From Pseudoselenomonas ruminantium (GTDB lineage: Bacteria; Bacillota; Negativicutes; Selenomonadales; Selenomonadaceae): DNA of 58,604 nt. The notes under the pieces were generated by a model, which saw only the letters and a program-made list of their open reading frames with translations, did not search any database and was not told the DNA's origin. Where the stretch lies: contig NZ_FOQK01000021.1 in NCBI RefSeq assembly GCF_900113715.1, positions 1 through 58,604 of the forward strand, in the 5' to 3' direction. The position numbers were made by a program, and so were the translations under genes. Positions 26,983 through 37,198 of the stretch are shown here, piece after piece. The stretch's first letter is position 1; every line of letters starts with the position of its first letter.

Positions 26983-29682
26983 TCAGCCCCTTCTCTGTTC
27001 CGCATGGCTTTTATATGCCGCTATCCGCCTGGCGACGTTATCCTTGATGTTGTAGTAATAAAGGGCATAGTCGCCATTGTGGTAACTGGCAGGGCCGAAA
27101 ACCGTAATGCCGAACATTTCATATATGGGCTTCATGGCATTGGTCTTCGTTATTACAACGCCCCGCTTCAAATCCAGCCGGGCATCGGCAGCTTTTGGAA
27201 CCTGCTCGATTTTTCCGGTTGCTTCGTTATAGATGTAACCGCCGAGGTTTTCCGCTGCCGGCGCATAGGTTTCATCCCGCTTCCAGTTCAATGGATTGAT
27301 GCTGATTGCGCCTGGCAGGACCACGAGGTTTTTCTTGCCGGCATTGGCCGGTCCCTCGGTATTCCACGAGACGATAACGCCGGTATCATCGGCTCTTTCC
27401 GCAAAATGCAGGTGCGGATTTGCCTGAAGATACTCCTTAGTAATCGAAAAACCAATGACATACGCGGCGATCATGCGCTGCTGATACTCTGGATGCGCCT
27501 TCATGTATTCTGCCAGCACAAGGCTCTGCATCGCCGAGCCCTGCGAGTGTCCTGCGAGAATAAAGGGCCTGCCGCCATTCAGATTGGCAAAGTAGTAGTC
27601 AAGGGCGGCAAAGACATCCTGTTTGGGAACGTTGTTGAAGGCCGCGCGCAACGCTTCGGGCGTCATTTCGCTGGCGGCCGCCATATTGACCTGCCGGTAA
27701 TACGGGACAAACACATTGGTAGCGTCTGCATAAGCCGTTCCCTGCAGCAGATACGTTTCCTGCGCAGGCTCCCGCATGGCTTTTTCATTGATGTCAGCAA
27801 AGACCGGCGCGCCTGCCGAATCGTCAGCATATTCCGTAGGATAGATATATATAGTGTCTACGTCCTTTGTGATTTTTGGCTGCTTCATCCAGTTGTTCTT
27901 ATCGGCATAATCGACCGGTGCCGCAGCTGGATTCGCAAAAACTTTTTTGCCCTCGAAATAGGTTGCCTCGGGTCTGGCCTTATGGATATCTGTCACCGGG
28001 CAAGTCAGCACATCCTTGTCGACGAGGAGAAAATCTGCATATTTGCCCTTGGTGATACTGCCTCTTTCCTTCTCAAGAAACATCTGCTTGGCGCAGTTGA
28101 TAGTCAAAGCCGTCAGTGCCTGCTCACGGGTCAGCAGCTCTTCCGGCCACCAGGGTTTTGACTTCTCAGGGTAATAGGCACCAGTCACTGTAATCTCCAT
28201 AATGCCAAACGGATCATCGGGACTAGCAGCGAGAGCCGGAAAATCCGAGTGTGAGGACATGTTTATCCCATAATCGAAATAAGATTTCATCGGATACCCC
28301 TTGTCCCCCATGCCTGCGGGAAGGCTGCGCAATAAATCAGGCAGTGACGCATCCGCCGTGTGGTGCCAAAGCAAACCAGCGGTGACCTGTATGTTATGTC
28401 TTGCCATCCGCTCGTAATCCGGCAGATTGACGTTGCGCAGATGCACCAGCGTATTGCGCATTTCATCCTTTCCCCCATTGACGAAGGCGTTTATGGTACG
28501 ATGGACTGCCTGATTGCCCAGTGCATGCACGTGCATGGTCAAACCATTTTCATTCGCCTTGCGCGTAATGCGGGTAAATTCATCTTCCGTCCAGTTGACC
28601 AGCCCTTGATGCCCATCCGTATATGGCGGATCGATAAAGCCGGTTCCGCTTTCCACGGTACCGTCCATGTAAAATTTCAGCCAGTTTGTCTTTACATGCT
28701 TGGACGCATATTTTTGGGCTTCAACCGCCTTGGCCAGTTCTGCATCCACATCCATCCAGCTTTCGATTTCATAGGCGGTGCCCAGCACAAAATGCATAGT
28801 TCCGGCCTTGTCCATCTCACTGGCGGCCTTATACAGGTTATTGTTGCGGAAATACGAAGAATACCCATCGAGATACATCGTATATCCTTCTGACAACAAG
28901 GTATCCTGAACCTTGCGCAAGGTTGTCCTGGCTCTGTCAGCCGTAAAGAGGTTGTCGCCGTCCAGGAATGACCTTACATAAGTGGCTGCCTGCTCCTTCA
29001 GATAGCCTGTAGGCGTGCCGTCAGCTCCCATCACAATCTCGCCGCCTCTTATGTCATTTTCCTTTTTCAGTACAGTGCCATCTTCCTTCATAATGCCTGC
29101 ATGGACCAGGGAAAGCGTATTCACCAGGCTCTTATGGCCTTCCTCATCGATAAAGAATACCGGCAGATCCTTGCAGACCGCATCGATCTGTTGACGGGTA
29201 GGCATATTGCCCTTGAAAGTATCGAGGTTCCACCCTAAACCGAAAACAGCCTTTAAGTTTGCAGCCTTGGCCTTCTTGACAGCCGCGGGAAGGATTTCTG
29301 TCAAGAACTTGTTTGCATCATCACTATCGCCAACCTGCGCTCCGATTTCGATCATGGCATAAGCTATCGGATAATGGGCATGCCCGTTGCCGCAGCCAGG
29401 CATCACAAGCCCCTTGTCCGTATAGTCCACCACATCGGTCCTTCCTGCTTCGACCAGTGCGGCAGCGCCTTTCTTATCGCCTACATAGATGTATTTGCCA
29501 TCCTTCACGGCAAAAGCCTCTGCCACCTTGTTGTTATCCGAAGTGAATATCTTGCCATAAACCACGAGGTCAGCCTTCGTCTTTTCGCTGCCACTGGCCA
29601 GCCCGCCAGCTCCGAGCATAAAGCTTAATACCACGATGCCTGCCAAAAGCTTCATGATACGCATGCGCATCATTTGCCTCAT
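26983..29682 (-). CDS. secreted amidohydrolase fused to a DUF3089 alpha/beta hydrolase
   Basis: An 899-residue exported protein. Residues 1-35 form a signal peptide (LLAGIVVLSFMLGAGGLASG). Residues about 38-580 are an amidohydrolase of the YtcJ/N-substituted formamide deformylase type, with metal ligands in GNGHAHYPIAY, HVHALGNQAVHR and MSSHSDFPALA. Residues about 592-899 are a DUF3089 lipase-like domain with the nucleophile elbow ILAGHSQGSAMQ near residue 711. These domains normally occur in separate proteins. AAGGAG precedes the first ATG. It would act in the periplasm or outside; the substrate is unknown. The upstream neighbour is a broken carboxylesterase. Confidence 0.85.
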   Translation of the reverse strand: MRQMMRMRIMKLLAGIVVLSFMLGAGGLASGSEKTKADLVVYGKIFTSDNNKVAEAFAVKDGKYIYVGDKKGAAALVEAGRTDVVDYTDKGLVMPGCGNGHAHYPIAYAMIEIGAQVGDSDDANKFLTEILPAAVKKAKAANLKAVFGLGWNLDTFKGNMPTRQQIDAVCKDLPVFFIDEEGHKSLVNTLSLVHAGIMKEDGTVLKKENDIRGGEIVMGADGTPTGYLKEQAATYVRSFLDGDNLFTADRARTTLRKVQDTLLSEGYTMYLDGYSSYFRNNNLYKAASEMDKAGTMHFVLGTAYEIESWMDVDAELAKAVEAQKYASKHVKTNWLKFYMDGTVESGTGFIDPPYTDGHQGLVNWTEDEFTRITRKANENGLTMHVHALGNQAVHRTINAFVNGGKDEMRNTLVHLRNVNLPDYERMARHNIQVTAGLLWHHTADASLPDLLRSLPAGMGDKGYPMKSYFDYGINMSSHSDFPALAASPDDPFGIMEITVTGAYYPEKSKPWWPEELLTREQALTALTINCAKQMFLEKERGSITKGKYADFLLVDKDVLTCPVTDIHKARPEATYFEGKKVFANPAAAPVDYADKNNWMKQPKITKDVDTIYIYPTEYADDSAGAPVFADINEKAMREPAQETYLLQGTAYADATNVFVPYYRQVNMAAASEMTPEALRAAFNNVPKQDVFAALDYYFANLNGGRPFILAGHSQGSAMQSLVLAEYMKAHPEYQQRMIAAYVIGFSITKEYLQANPHLHFAERADDTGVIVSWNTEGPANAGKKNLVVLPGAISINPLNWKRDETYAPAAENLGGYIYNEATGKIEQVPKAADARLDLKRGVVITKTNAMKPIYEMFGITVFGPASYHNGDYALYYYNIKDNVARRIAAYKSHAEQRRG

Positions 29683-29710
29683 GATAGTTCTCCTTTCCGA
29701 GTCTTACCGG

Positions 29711-30947
<1,237 letters not shown>

Positions 30948-31045
30948 AAAAAAACCTCCCTTGCTCTGCAAAATCTTCTTTGTCTACGCTTGTATTCGCG
31001 TCCGACAAGGAAAAGTCCTGCCAAGGGAGGCCCAACGATATTTTC

Positions 31046-32257
31046 TTAGGTATTTGCCGTCTTGACGGCGGCAGCTGCACGACTGCCATGCAGTTTCAGC
31101 ACCGCGGCCAGCAGGAAGTTCAGCACGAAGCAGCCGGCAAAGAACAGCAGCGTCGCCGAATAACTATGCGTATGCTCCCAGAACCACGAGACGATGGTCG
31201 GACCGGCCACGCCAGCCATGCCCCAGGCCGTCAGCACGCGGCCGTGGATCGCGCTTAGCTCCCGCGTGCCGAAGATATCGGCAAGATAAGCCGGCATGCA
31301 CGAAAAGCCGCCACCATAGCAGCTGATGATCAAAAACACGAGCAGCTGGAACGCCAGCGCATCGCTTGTGCCCGCCAACAAGTAAAAAGCACCGGCCTCC
31401 AGCGCGAAAAAGGCCATATAGGTAAGCCCGCGCCCCAAATAATCCGAAAGCGTCGACCAGACAATGCGCCCGCCGCCATTTACGAGCCCGATGAGGCCGA
31501 CCATCGACGCCGCCTGGGCCGCATCCATGCCCGCGGCCTGCTGGGCCATCGGCGAAGCCACTGCCAGCAGACCGATGCCGCAAGTGATATTGACAAAGAA
31601 CACCCACCAGAGCATGCCAAACGGCCAGGTCCTCACAGCCTCAGCAGCCGTGGCGCCATGCTGGATCTGCGTGACCTTTGCCGTGCCAGCTGGCTGCACG
31701 GGCGGCTTCAGATAAAGCGCTGACGCCCCCATCAGCAGCATGTAGGCTGCGCCCAGCAGCAGGAAAGTATCCACAAGGCCGGCTTTTGCCGTCAGCGCCT
31801 GCATGACAGGGCCGGCAATCAGCGCGGCAAAGCCGAAGCCCATGATGGCAAGCCCCGTCGCAAAGCCGCGGTGCTGCGGGAAATACTTGACAAGCGTCGA
31901 TACCGGCGTGATATAGCCGACACCAAGGCCGATGCCGCCGATGACACCATAGAAAAGATACAAGAGCAGCAAGCTGTGCAAGTGCAGCGCCAGCGCTGTA
32001 CCGAACATGCCCGTGCCAAAAAACAGCATGGCCAGCAGCCCGCTCTTCTTCGGCCCATGTTTTTCCACAAACCGGCCCAAGAAACCTGCCGACATGCCAA
32101 GGAACAGGATTGCCAGAGAAAAGGTCCACGTCGTCTCCGCCAGCGTGAATCCCAGTTCCGCCATGATGGGGCGCGTCAGGACACTCCAGGCATAGACGCT
32201 GCCGATGGAAATATGGATTCCCACCGCAGCCAACGCAATGAGCCAACGATTCCGCAT
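31046..32257 (-). CDS. MFS transporter, OxlT-like
   Basis: A 403-residue, twelve-helix major facilitator of the oxalate/formate antiporter-like group, starting MRNRWLIALAAVGIHISIGSVYAWSVLTRP, with GFLGRFVEKHGPKKSG between helices 2 and 3 and GGGRIVWSTLSDYLGR in the second half. The substrate is likely a small carboxylate. A ZTP riboswitch in its leader links it to one-carbon/purine metabolism, which would favour formate or a related folate-pathway precursor; this is inference. The start is chosen after AAAGGA. Confidence 0.88.
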   Translation of the reverse strand: MRNRWLIALAAVGIHISIGSVYAWSVLTRPIMAELGFTLAETTWTFSLAILFLGMSAGFLGRFVEKHGPKKSGLLAMLFFGTGMFGTALALHLHSLLLLYLFYGVIGGIGLGVGYITPVSTLVKYFPQHRGFATGLAIMGFGFAALIAGPVMQALTAKAGLVDTFLLLGAAYMLLMGASALYLKPPVQPAGTAKVTQIQHGATAAEAVRTWPFGMLWWVFFVNITCGIGLLAVASPMAQQAAGMDAAQAASMVGLIGLVNGGGRIVWSTLSDYLGRGLTYMAFFALEAGAFYLLAGTSDALAFQLLVFLIISCYGGGFSCMPAYLADIFGTRELSAIHGRVLTAWGMAGVAGPTIVSWFWEHTHSYSATLLFFAGCFVLNFLLAAVLKLHGSRAAAAVKTANT

Positions 32258-32312
32258 GAAAACCATCCTTTCTGCTGCCTGCGCAGCAACGAGAAAAAGA
32301 GCTTTCATCCAA

Positions 32313-32422
32313 ACAAAAAACCGTCTGGACAAAAACTCTCTGCCCAGACGGTCGGCTTGTTAAACCTTGCAGTACATGTGGTCGATTCCACTAATCCGTC
32401 AGTCCTGCACGGCATTATCGAC
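32313..32422 (-). ncRNA. ZTP (pfl) riboswitch with intrinsic terminator
   Basis: Minus strand sequence shows the pfl-motif pieces in order: GGACTGACGG, AGTGGAATCGACCAC, CTGCAAGG and GCCGACCGTCTGGGCAG, the last matching the conserved GCCGMCCGCCTGGGC end. The CCGTCTGGGCA block also forms the 5' arm of a terminator (CCGTCTGG...CCAGACGG, then TTTTTTG, 32314-32351). Ligand binding would hold this block in the aptamer and prevent termination, an ON switch for the MFS gene. ZTP riboswitches sense ZMP/ZTP, signals of low 10-formyltetrahydrofolate. Confidence 0.8.
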
Positions 32423-32432
32423 TTGTAAGCTT

Positions 32433-32461
32433 AGTTTAACCATTGACATTTGACTTGTCAA
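32433..32461 (-). promoter_or_regulatory. promoter of the riboswitch-controlled transporter
   Basis: Minus strand TTGACA (32461-32456), 17 bases, TAAACT (32438-32433), placing the start of transcription just before the ZTP aptamer. The -35 lies inside a TTGACTTGTCAA palindrome (32450-32461). Confidence 0.65.
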
Positions 32462-32490
32462 GTCTTTTGCAGCTGCTGCCCATCTCGCGC

Positions 32491-32850
32491 TTAGAAGGAC
32501 CCGCCATTTGCCAGCCATGCCTTCGCCGTATATTCGCTCAGGCCTACTGCATCGATGCGGAATACATTGCCGCTCGAACCCGTGCGCAGATCCTTGACGC
32601 TTACATAACCGACCTGCGTCAGATAGCCGCCATTGAGTGCCTCGATAACATCATGGTCTTCGAGTGGATAATCGCCCGGGTACTCCACGATGGTGCCGAC
32701 CGAATACCCTTCACAGGTATAGATCGCAACCTTCGGCCCTACTGAAGTATTGATCATGCCATCGATGCTTCCTCCCGAAACATGTGCCATGCAGATACTC
32801 GAAAGCCCCATCATCAGAACAGCCAGCAAAGTCATAATACGCGTTTTCAT
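32491..32850 (-). CDS. small secreted protein of unknown function
   Basis: A 119-residue protein with a signal peptide (MKTRIMTLLAVLMMGLSSICMA, cut probably after MAH or CMA) and a mature domain of about 95 residues: IDGMINTSVGPKVAIYTCEGYSV, VIEALNGGYLTQVGYVSVKDL. I do not recognise the family. The ATG at 32850 has AAGGAGG upstream. Its promoter region shares a distinctive block with one at 57792-57827. Confidence 0.75.
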   Translation of the reverse strand: MKTRIMTLLAVLMMGLSSICMAHVSGGSIDGMINTSVGPKVAIYTCEGYSVGTIVEYPGDYPLEDHDVIEALNGGYLTQVGYVSVKDLRTGSSGNVFRIDAVGLSEYTAKAWLANGGSF

Positions 32851-32903
32851 GATAAATTCCTCCTTGCATATCCCGCTGTGCGGTTTGGTTTGTTTTGCTA
32901 TTT

Positions 32904-32940
32904 GTTCTTTATATCCCTGAGGCAGCCAAAGTGTTATAGA
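32904..32940 (-). promoter_or_regulatory. sigma-28-like promoter block
   Basis: Minus strand TATAA, 15 bases, AGGGATATAAAGAAC. The spacing and the GATAT core resemble SigD/FliA promoters (TAAA, 15 bases, GCCGATAT). A closely similar block, with AACACTTT and GATATAAAGAACA identical, is at 57792-57827. Confidence 0.4.
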
Positions 32941-33026
32941 TTTTTGCAAAAAAAATTTCGCTCCCATAAAAAAGCAGAGATTGCTCGCCCATCAACCAGA
33001 GACTCACTTGACATGTCAAAATTCTT

Positions 33027-34538
33027 CTATAAACAAACTCCGTCTTTGAAGATTGCCAATTCATGCTTATCCAGATGCTCCGATACTGTTTTTTCCTGTC
33101 CAGAAGCAACTGCCAGCATATAATTCCAAAATCGTTCTCCCAGTTCTTCTAATGATGCACCTTCCAGCAGCATCCCTGCATTGAAATCAAGCCAGTTCTT
33201 TTTCCGTGTTGCCAACTTCGAGTTGCTGGCAATCTTCACCGTTGGCACAGGCGCTGCAAACGGAGTACCACGCCCTGTCGTGAACAAGATCAACTGCGCA
33301 CCCGCTGCGGCCAAAGCATTTGCTGCCACCAGATCGTTGCCAGGACTCTCAAGCAGCAGCAATCCTTGCGTCTTGTTTTTTACTCTCTGTCCATAAGCCA
33401 ATACATCCGTAACGAGCGCCACGCCTCCTTTTTGCACACAACCCAAGGATTTTTCTTCCAGCGTGGTTATGCCACCAGCTTTATTGCCCGGCGATGGATT
33501 TTCATTGATTTGTTTTCCATAGCGCATATAGTATTCCTTGAAGCCATTGATAAGTTGCACAATCTTCTGAAAGATTTCTTCATTAACGGCCCGATTCATC
33601 AGCAAGGTTTCTGCCCCAAACATTTCGGGCACCTCGGTCAAGATTGCTGTTCCGCCAGCTGCAGCAACGATGTTGGACACCTGCCCTGCCAAGGCATTGG
33701 CCGTAATGCCTGAAAAGCCATCCGACCCGCCACATTTTAGGCCAATGACCAGCTTGCTTGCCGGCTGCAAAGTACGCTGGCATTTATCGGCATAGTCAAT
33801 CAACTCACGAATTGCCGCTACTCCTGCCTCGATTTCATCTTCACAATCCTGACATACCAAAAACTTTACCCTGCCCGCAGCAAAACTGCCAATAGCTTTT
33901 TGCATACTGGCAAGCGTGTTGTTCTCACAGCCTAAGGATAGCACCAATACCGCACCAGCATTGGGATGATGGACGAGACTTGCCAAAAACTGCTGCGTTT
34001 TCTCCAAATCCTCATCGATTTGCGAGCAGCCATACGGATGATTAAAGGCAAAGATGCCATCAATATGCTCTTCGCCCGTCAGCATTGCTTGAGCCCGCGA
34101 TTCTATTTCCCTGGCAATGGCATTGACACATCCAACTGTCGGTATGATCCAGACTTCATTACGTATCCCTACTTGGCCGTCCGGACGCTCATAACCCCAA
34201 AAACTTTTCTCCTTAGGCGCAAAACCATCCGGCTGCCATGCACTGTTTTTTTTGGGTTCATAACGATAATCGACAAGTCCGGCCAACTTACTTTGCAGCC
34301 GTTCGGTATGAACCCACTCACCTGGTTCAATATTTACTTTCGCAGCGCCAATCGGAAAACCGTATTTTACCACATCACTTCCCCTGCTTATTGGCGCAAT
34401 CGCTACTTTATGCCCAGCGGGGATACTTTCTTTGACCGTGATGGTTTTAGCACCTGCTGCAATCGCTTCGCCCGGTTGAAATGATTCGATGGCCACAGCG
34501 ACATTATCCTGCGGATGAATCTGCAAATACTTTTTCAT
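33027..34538 (-). CDS. uxaA: altronate dehydratase
   Basis: Dehydrates D-altronate to 2-keto-3-deoxygluconate with an iron cofactor. The 503-residue protein has a SAF domain at residues 1-90 and the main domain with SLGCENNTLASMQKA, GLKCGGSDGFSGITANALAG, and TEVPEMFGAE. Length is normal for UxaA. It overlaps uxaB by four bases. In this cluster it would take altronate produced by UxaB. A TTGACATGTCAA palindrome lies just after its stop. Confidence 0.94.
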   Translation of the reverse strand: MKKYLQIHPQDNVAVAIESFQPGEAIAAGAKTITVKESIPAGHKVAIAPISRGSDVVKYGFPIGAAKVNIEPGEWVHTERLQSKLAGLVDYRYEPKKNSAWQPDGFAPKEKSFWGYERPDGQVGIRNEVWIIPTVGCVNAIAREIESRAQAMLTGEEHIDGIFAFNHPYGCSQIDEDLEKTQQFLASLVHHPNAGAVLVLSLGCENNTLASMQKAIGSFAAGRVKFLVCQDCEDEIEAGVAAIRELIDYADKCQRTLQPASKLVIGLKCGGSDGFSGITANALAGQVSNIVAAAGGTAILTEVPEMFGAETLLMNRAVNEEIFQKIVQLINGFKEYYMRYGKQINENPSPGNKAGGITTLEEKSLGCVQKGGVALVTDVLAYGQRVKNKTQGLLLLESPGNDLVAANALAAAGAQLILFTTGRGTPFAAPVPTVKIASNSKLATRKKNWLDFNAGMLLEGASLEELGERFWNYMLAVASGQEKTVSEHLDKHELAIFKDGVCL

Positions 34539-35998
34539 GCCATATACTCTCCCAATTTCTTGATATACGACTTTATGCCCATCAGCTGCAATAACTCATA
34601 ATGATGCAATACCGCATCATAAAAACCAGGAATTGTCCGCAGGTCTATGCCCCAAAAATCATCTGCCTGCAAAAATTTCCTGACATATACTTCATCGGGC
34701 AGTGCTGCCCAACTGGCCACACGATCAAGTTTTTCGGCATCATCGTGTATCTCATACGGCTTGCCGTTCCGATAACCAATCAGACAACCATCGCCTTTCT
34801 CCACCGTATGATAAAAGGCCAGCAGGGCCGCCAGGGAAAAGGTCAACCATTTGGGCAGCACCTTGGTGTTTTGCTCATAATCCATCAGGCTTGGCAGTAC
34901 ACGAGCCCGCCATTTGGCAATGGAATTCAAGGAAATCGCGAGCAAGGAATGATTCACAAATGGATTTTCAAACCGCTCAAACACAGATGCAGCAAAATCA
35001 CGCAACGAATCATCTTCTTTGTGAAAGGCTGGTACGATTTCCTGATAAACCAGCTGCTCAAGCTGCCGGCGTATATCGGCATCTTTCATACATTCGCCTA
35101 CATAATCAAGGCCTGCCAGATAGGCCCCCAGCGCCATCGAAGTGTGTGCGCCATTTAAGATACGTACCTTACGGCGTTTATAGGCATCCACGTCCTTGGT
35201 AAATACGATAGGAAAATCCTCTGTCGCAATTGCGAACCGTTTTTCCAATGAAGGTTCACCAATGGCCCAAAAGGCAAACGGCTCACATTGATCCAGTAAG
35301 GCATCCTCATAACCAAGCTCCTGTTCATACTTGGCAGCATCGTTTCGCGGATAGCCAGTAACGATACGGTCAACCAGCGTATCGACAAATAGGCAGGATT
35401 CATCAAGCCATGCTGCAAAAGCGTCCCCAAGCATCCATTTCTTCGCATACGCTTTTACACACTTCTTTAGCATCTGCCCATTGTGGTCAATAAGTTCTAC
35501 CGGCAGCATGACCAAGCCTTTTTCTTTTGCCCCCGAAAAATGCTCAAACCTCGTAAATAAGAATTTTGTCAATTTTGCCGGATAACTTTGGGGCGGCTTA
35601 TCTTCATACGCATCATCATCATTATATACAATGCCAGCTTCTGTCGTGTTCGAGATAACAAACTCTAAGGAAGGCAGCTCCGCCAGCTGCAGGAATTCCT
35701 TATAATCCGAATAAGCACTGACTACACGATCCAGACAAGAAATCACGCGATTTTCCTTATAGGTCTTACCTGCTTTTTTTCCTCGGACACAAACCGAGTA
35801 AATATTGTCCTGGGCAGCAAACCGTGTATTGGTCTTTGCCCGCGGCATGACAACGGCAACACTGCCATTAAACCCACGTTTCTCGTTAGCCAAATCAATG
35901 CCATAGTCGACAAATGCCCGCAAAAAATTTCCTTCACCAATCTGCAGAACACGAACAGGATACGCCTGTCTTTGATAGACTTCCTGTATCTTTTTCAT
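34535..35998 (-). CDS. uxaB: tagaturonate reductase
   Basis: Reduces D-tagaturonate to D-altronate with NADH. The 487-residue member of the polyol/mannitol dehydrogenase family shows VRVLQIGEGNFLRAFVDYG at the Rossmann start, SNTTEAGIVYNDDD, and the catalytic lysine region KVRILNGAHTSMALGAYLAG. The ATG at 35998 has AAGGAGGGG upstream; a longer frame reaches into the dehydrogenase gene and is not used. Confidence 0.93.
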   Translation of the reverse strand: MKKIQEVYQRQAYPVRVLQIGEGNFLRAFVDYGIDLANEKRGFNGSVAVVMPRAKTNTRFAAQDNIYSVCVRGKKAGKTYKENRVISCLDRVVSAYSDYKEFLQLAELPSLEFVISNTTEAGIVYNDDDAYEDKPPQSYPAKLTKFLFTRFEHFSGAKEKGLVMLPVELIDHNGQMLKKCVKAYAKKWMLGDAFAAWLDESCLFVDTLVDRIVTGYPRNDAAKYEQELGYEDALLDQCEPFAFWAIGEPSLEKRFAIATEDFPIVFTKDVDAYKRRKVRILNGAHTSMALGAYLAGLDYVGECMKDADIRRQLEQLVYQEIVPAFHKEDDSLRDFAASVFERFENPFVNHSLLAISLNSIAKWRARVLPSLMDYEQNTKVLPKWLTFSLAALLAFYHTVEKGDGCLIGYRNGKPYEIHDDAEKLDRVASWAALPDEVYVRKFLQADDFWGIDLRTIPGFYDAVLHHYELLQLMGIKSYIKKLGEYMA

Positions 35999-36014
35999 CC
36001 AAAGCCCCTCCTTC

Positions 36015-37046
36015 TTATTCAGGGTCAGCAAAATGAATAACGACTTTGAGCATCGATGCTGCCTGCTCCGAAAACTCCTGGAAGGCTTTAGGGGCATCAG
36101 CAAATTCATATTCATTCGTCACAACGCGTTCTATATTGGCCTTACCTGCTTTGACCAAATCAATCAATGCGAGAAAATCCTTCTGCAACGCATTGCGTGA
36201 GCCATACACATTGAGTTCTTTCTTCTGCAACAACGTGAAATCAAAGTCGGCATTCTTCTTGCCCACACCAATCTGGACAACACGAGCGCCAAAAGCCGCT
36301 GCATCAATACAGAGCAAAAATGTTGCCGGCAAGCCCACAGCCTCAATCGTTACATCAAAACCATTACCATTAGTGATTTTCGCTACAGCCTCATGAAAAT
36401 GCTCCGGCGAATCATTGAGGATTTTTCCCGCCAGTCCAAACTTCTCTACTGCATAGTCAAGTTTCTTATCAGCAATATCGGAAATATATACCTCTGCTCC
36501 AGCGGCCCGTGCTGCTGCCGCTGCCAGCACGCCAATCGTACCTGCACCGACAATCAGGACCTTTTCTCCCGGCTGGATATTTGCCCGGCTTACACCATGA
36601 TAGCTGATGCAAAAAGGCTCAATCAGTGCTAGTTGCCGCGGAGATAATCCTTGGCCGTCATAAATGCGTTCTACAGGCATCGTGATGTATTCCCGAAAAG
36701 CCCCATCACGCTGTGCTCCCATGGTTTCATTATGTTCACAGCAATTCACTAACCCCCGCTCACAAGAATAACATGTTCCACAATTGAAATAGGGATTGCA
36801 GGTAACGATCATGCCTTTTTCCAAGCCACGGTCATTCGCATCGATTTCTACAATCTGTGCGGAAAACTCATGACCGGGAATACGCGGGTAGCCAGCATAG
36901 GCAAAGGTCCCTCGATAGGTGCCAAGATCGCTGCCGCAGATGCCACCATACAAGATTTTCAGCAGGGCTTCACCTGGCTTGCGCACAGGCATCGGCATAT
37001 CAAATAATTCAACGTTACCAGGCTCATTGATACGAATTGCTTTCAT
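36015..37046 (-). CDS. zinc-dependent alcohol dehydrogenase, probable L-galactonate 5-dehydrogenase
   Basis: A 343-residue medium-chain dehydrogenase with catalytic zinc ligands in GGICGSDLG and GHEFSA, a structural zinc site CNPYFNCGTCYSCERGLVNC, and the NAD site VGAGTIGVLAA. The family includes LgoD (YjjN), which oxidises L-galactonate to D-tagaturonate. Its position before tagaturonate reductase and altronate dehydratase makes that reaction the best guess. It is first in its operon, behind a -24/-12 promoter. Other C5/C6 sugar-acid oxidations are possible. Confidence 0.85.
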   Translation of the reverse strand: MKAIRINEPGNVELFDMPMPVRKPGEALLKILYGGICGSDLGTYRGTFAYAGYPRIPGHEFSAQIVEIDANDRGLEKGMIVTCNPYFNCGTCYSCERGLVNCCEHNETMGAQRDGAFREYITMPVERIYDGQGLSPRQLALIEPFCISYHGVSRANIQPGEKVLIVGAGTIGVLAAAAARAAGAEVYISDIADKKLDYAVEKFGLAGKILNDSPEHFHEAVAKITNGNGFDVTIEAVGLPATFLLCIDAAAFGARVVQIGVGKKNADFDFTLLQKKELNVYGSRNALQKDFLALIDLVKAGKANIERVVTNEYEFADAPKAFQEFSEQAASMLKVVIHFADPE

Positions 37047-37084
37047 CACTGATCATCCTTTCTAAATATCACTACCCTAAAGAT

Positions 37085-37102
37085 ATGCATTTTTCGTGCC
37101 AA
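37085..37102 (-). promoter_or_regulatory. sigma-54 promoter of the dehydrogenase-uxaB-uxaA operon
   Basis: Minus strand TTGGCACGAAAAATGCAT: GG and GC separated by exactly ten bases, a near-consensus -24/-12 element. It lies 39 bases before the start codon, directly after the regulator gene's terminator. Confidence 0.85.
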
Positions 37103-37149
37103 GAAAAAACAAGCGTAAAACAGAAGAGTTTCTTCCTTTTACGCTTGTT
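37103..37149 (-). terminator. terminator of the sigma-54 activator gene
   Basis: Perfect 13-bp stem AACAAGCGTAAAA with TTTTACGCTTGTT and a 16-base loop, followed by TTTTTTC on the minus strand. Confidence 0.85.
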
Positions 37150-37162
37150 CTGAACATATTTG

Positions 37163-37176
37163 TTTCATTTTTGAAA
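37163..37176. promoter_or_regulatory. possible activator binding site
   Basis: TTTCATTTTTGAAA, an inverted repeat with TTTCA half-sites about 65 bases upstream of the -24 element. The half-site TTTCATG also occurs twice, nine bases apart plus four, upstream of the promoter at 42989. Assignment to the activator is inferred. Confidence 0.35.
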
Positions 37177-37198
37177 TGCATACGATTAAGTTTTTGTC

